From Bremerella sp. TYQ1 (GTDB taxonomy: Bacteria > Planctomycetota > Planctomycetia > Pirellulales > Pirellulaceae): a DNA stretch of 64,000 nt. Position numbers and translations under genes: made by a program. The stretch is from positions 2,046,001-2,110,000 of the forward strand of contig NZ_CP083740.1 in NCBI RefSeq assembly GCF_020150455.1. The letters run 5' to 3'. Positions 61,810 to 64,000 of this stretch are shown piece by piece (positions within the stretch are counted from its first letter, which is position 1; every line of letters starts with the position of its first letter). Below the pieces are notes generated by a model that ran no database searches, was not told the origin of the DNA, and worked only from the letters and a program-made list of their open reading frames with translations.

Positions 61810-63309
61810 CTATTCCCGCGACGCGACCGAATTCATTGTACCTGGTACCAGACTGGAAATCCTATTGTCGTTCAAATGCTCTTCATTGCCCGTGAATTGC
61901 CGGGCTTCTTCCTTTGGAATTTCCGGGGCTTTCAGCGACTTGAGAAACTGGAGAACACTGAACTGCTGCTCTTCATCCAGTTGCATGAATCTTGCCGCCG
62001 ATATCGTTGCTTCGCCACCATGCCATTCAATGGCTTCTCGCAACGTTTCGGCCCTGCCGTCGTGCAGATAAGGCGCTGAGTCTGCTACGCCCCATAGTGG
62101 AGGTGTGCGATATTCCTGATATTCGTCGCGCCGCTCGATAGTCGTAAACGTTTCGACTCGATGATATTCGCCGCCGTAGTACATTGGCATAGAAATCAAT
62201 TTCCGGGCGGTAACCACCGTCACAGGAATTCTAGCGGCAGGAACGGGATCTTCGAACTCAGCCCCCATGTTATGCAGCAAAAAGTCAGAATAAACACCGC
62301 TAACCGCTCCAACATCTTCGACATGGCACTGAGCACACCCGATCGAATTAAAAAGCATCTGGCCCTGACTTACGTGACTTCGCATATTCGGATCTTCCGG
62401 CAAGACTTGCTGCGGTCGCGGAAGGGATCGCACAAAGGCAACTAGTTCGTCTGTTTGTGAAGGCTCCAGATCGACGCCGGTCAAACGATAATCAGGCTGC
62501 GTGGGATCCTCGGCTTGTAACATCTCTTGAACTTGTAATCCAACTTCGGCAGCACAAGCACCTTTGACAAACAGATCAAGATCGTCCAGTTGGCCTCGCC
62601 ATCCGAACCGTCCTGACTTTCTGCCTGAGATACCAGTCTGGTAACTCGATTTGTTTTGCGTATCGGCAATAGCAACGATATCTGACTCGTTGATTCCATC
62701 CGCAATCAAATTGGCACCGAATAGTTGAGGAGGATTTCGATCCGCAGTCGCAAATTGAATTTCCCTCATGTAGGCGACAAGCTGAAGTGGCATACTCGAT
62801 GCCGCGGCCAAGTTTCGCTCTCGCAGCATTCGACGCAGTCGACCTCGAGATTCAAAGCTATCTTCCAGTGGCGTCGTAATGCGTTGATGGACTTCATCAT
62901 AGTCTTGGTTCGTACTGTATCGGTGCAGTAGAACGCCCGTCGAAATACGCCCTTGATCGTCGACAAACAACGGATGCATCAGCTTAAGCCGATTGCGGAT
63001 TGCGTCGGCGTTACGCTGCGTAAATTTGCCTGGTTCGGGAAGGAACGCCAACATCTGCGCGTTATGCTCGTTGGTGCCGCTGCCTCCCACGCCTCCTTGA
63101 GAATGGCATTCCGCGCAGCTTTTCGCATTGTAAAGTGGACCAAGTCCGTCGCCGTTCGGACTGAGTTTGTCATTGGGCTGCCATTGATGGACAAAGAGGT
63201 CGCGGCCCTTGGCAATTTTTTCAGGAGTCGTATCGAACTGGGCCCATGCCGGTGAAGCAAAAAATGTGGCCAGCATTCCGACGACGAGACATAACACGAC
63301 ACGATTCAT
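61810..63309 (-). CDS. Di-haem oxidoreductase (DHOR), cytochrome c peroxidase-like
   Basis: The 499 residues have a signal peptide (cleavage near AWAQF) and two haem c motifs: CAECH (65-69) in NAKSCAECHSQGG, and CAQCH (325-329) in NSIGCAQCHVEDVG. RTPPLWGVADSAPYLHDGRAETLREAIEWHGG follows, diagnostic of the DHOR/thiol oxidoreductase family. It is exported and haem-loaded by the cytochrome c maturation system. Family members can act as peroxidases, though the electron acceptor is unknown. No accessory gene is adjacent. Monocistronic; a gap of 262 bases separates it from msrB. Confidence 0.9.
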   Translation of the reverse strand: MNRVVLCLVVGMLATFFASPAWAQFDTTPEKIAKGRDLFVHQWQPNDKLSPNGDGLGPLYNAKSCAECHSQGGVGGSGTNEHNAQMLAFLPEPGKFTQRNADAIRNRLKLMHPLFVDDQGRISTGVLLHRYSTNQDYDEVHQRITTPLEDSFESRGRLRRMLRERNLAAASSMPLQLVAYMREIQFATADRNPPQLFGANLIADGINESDIVAIADTQNKSSYQTGISGRKSGRFGWRGQLDDLDLFVKGACAAEVGLQVQEMLQAEDPTQPDYRLTGVDLEPSQTDELVAFVRSLPRPQQVLPEDPNMRSHVSQGQMLFNSIGCAQCHVEDVGAVSGVYSDFLLHNMGAEFEDPVPAARIPVTVVTARKLISMPMYYGGEYHRVETFTTIERRDEYQEYRTPPLWGVADSAPYLHDGRAETLREAIEWHGGEATISAARFMQLDEEQQFSVLQFLKSLKAPEIPKEEARQFTGNEEHLNDNRISSLVPGTMNSVASRE

Positions 63310-63571
63310 CTGATTCCCTTTCTTCCACGAAGCGCTCTATGTAGCCGCACGAGTGGGGCCAACACCCCCTATCTAAGCAATGTTTTCCGACGCTGCAAAC
63401 ATTCTGTCCATCTTTTTCGGAAACGTTCGTAAAACGAGAAAGAGATCAAACAACACCGATATAGCCACATTGCCTATCCTTCCAAGAACCGACCGCTTGG
63501 TTCCCGCCGCATGCCTCTTAAAATGAAGAAACCCCCAGTCGATCAACTTCGAGCTTGTCAGGAAGAACACC

Positions 63572-63967
63572 ATGTCGTCGAACTTCAATTCCCTCAACGA
63601 TGCCGAGCAACATGTCATTCTGCGGAAAGGAACCGAACGTCCTTTCACCGGCGAATATACCGATTTGAAAGCGAAAGGAACGTTCATTTGCCGGCAATGC
63701 AACATGCCGCTCTATCGCTCGGACGACAAGTTCGAGAGCCATTGTGGATGGCCTAGTTTCGATGACGACCTGCCAGACTCGGTGAAACGTGTCCCGGATG
63801 CCGATGGTCGCCGCACCGAGATCGTCTGCGCCAACTGCGGCGGGCACTTGGGCCACGTATTTGAAGGAGAAGGCTTTACCTCAAAGAACACGCGGCACTG
63901 CGTCAACTCGATCTCCATGCGTTTTATTCCGGAAGGCGAGACACTGCCGGAGGTGATCCAGCCGTAG
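63572..63967 (+). CDS. msrB: Peptide-methionine (R)-S-oxide reductase
   Basis: Reduces the R isomer of methionine sulfoxide in proteins. The 131 residues contain two zinc-binding pairs, CRQC (40-43) and CANC (86-89). SHCGWPSF and GGHLGHVF follow, then the catalytic Cys110 in RHCVNSISMRF. All expected residues are present. AGGAAG lies 6 bases before the ATG. It is cytoplasmic (no signal), unlike some secreted forms. No msrA is in the window. Monocistronic; the stop is near the window end. Confidence 0.96.
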   Translation: MSSNFNSLNDAEQHVILRKGTERPFTGEYTDLKAKGTFICRQCNMPLYRSDDKFESHCGWPSFDDDLPDSVKRVPDADGRRTEIVCANCGGHLGHVFEGEGFTSKNTRHCVNSISMRFIPEGETLPEVIQP

Positions 63968-64000
63968 CGGATGCTCTCGCATGAACCATGCGTTGTGTGC

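Overview
The window looks like chromosomal DNA of a marine-type planctomycete of the family Pirellulaceae, close in style to Blastopirellula or Bremerella. The main evidence is two DUF1559 proteins with pilin-like N-termini (6714-7721, 29564-30568), each followed by a small transthyretin-like lipoprotein. Supporting evidence comes from secreted sulfatases with CxPS/TR motifs, a DUF1570 protein, PQQ-propeller secreted proteins, and a Tat-exported Gfo/Idh/MocA oxidoreductase. Genes are mostly monocistronic, on mixed strands, with many 100-700 bp intergenic regions. I found no tRNA, rRNA, CRISPR array, phage or transposase gene. Assignments are from reading the sequence; no database was searched.

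Layout. 1-9300 holds housekeeping genes: proC, a Lys-rich small protein, ettA, guaA, surE, plus the first DUF1559/lipoprotein pair. An apparently orphan structured RNA lies at about 4052-4214. 9300-12700 has secreted proteins: a Gly/Pro-rich protein, a sulfatase and a TPR protein. 13400-17530 contains two csrA paralogues flanking a DegT aminotransferase and a large lipoprotein alpha/beta hydrolase. 18000-22310 has two small membrane proteins, eno, ribE and rsmA. 22400-25000 has an EEP-family phosphoesterase and a PhoD-type phosphatase. 25650-29003 encodes a 1117-residue three-part enzyme: fatty acyl-AMP ligase, acyl carrier protein, alpha-oxoamine synthase. The second DUF1559/lipoprotein pair and an outer-membrane barrel follow.

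32000-48400 carries a TraB-like protein, a TIM-barrel isomerase, arfB, a UVR-motif protein, a Gfo/Idh oxidoreductase, an orphan ABC permease, a DUF1570 protein, two PQQ propellers, nnrE, a GNAT enzyme, a diadenylate cyclase resembling archaeal DacZ, and a HEAT lipoprotein. 48700-56400 has an SPFH protein with a small conserved partner, a leucine-rich-repeat protein, an AhpD-like protein, a tandem SDR fusion and a MOSC fusion. 56700-63300 is rich in secreted hydrolases (sulfatase, two esterases, a GH99-like protein) and a di-haem oxidoreductase, suggesting use of sulfated or acylated glycans. msrB closes the window.

Non-coding signals. Several Rho-independent terminators are clear. Short palindromic repeats (REP-like, about 32 bp) occur six times in three intergenic regions, twice as inverted doublets. 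One doublet lies inside a 395 bp segment bounded by 26 bp imperfect inverted repeats. The points I consider most worth following are the orphan RNA, the acyl-ligase/ACP/oxoamine-synthase fusion, the DacZ-like cyclase with RHW in place of RHR, the SPFH pair, and the guaA leader hairpin.
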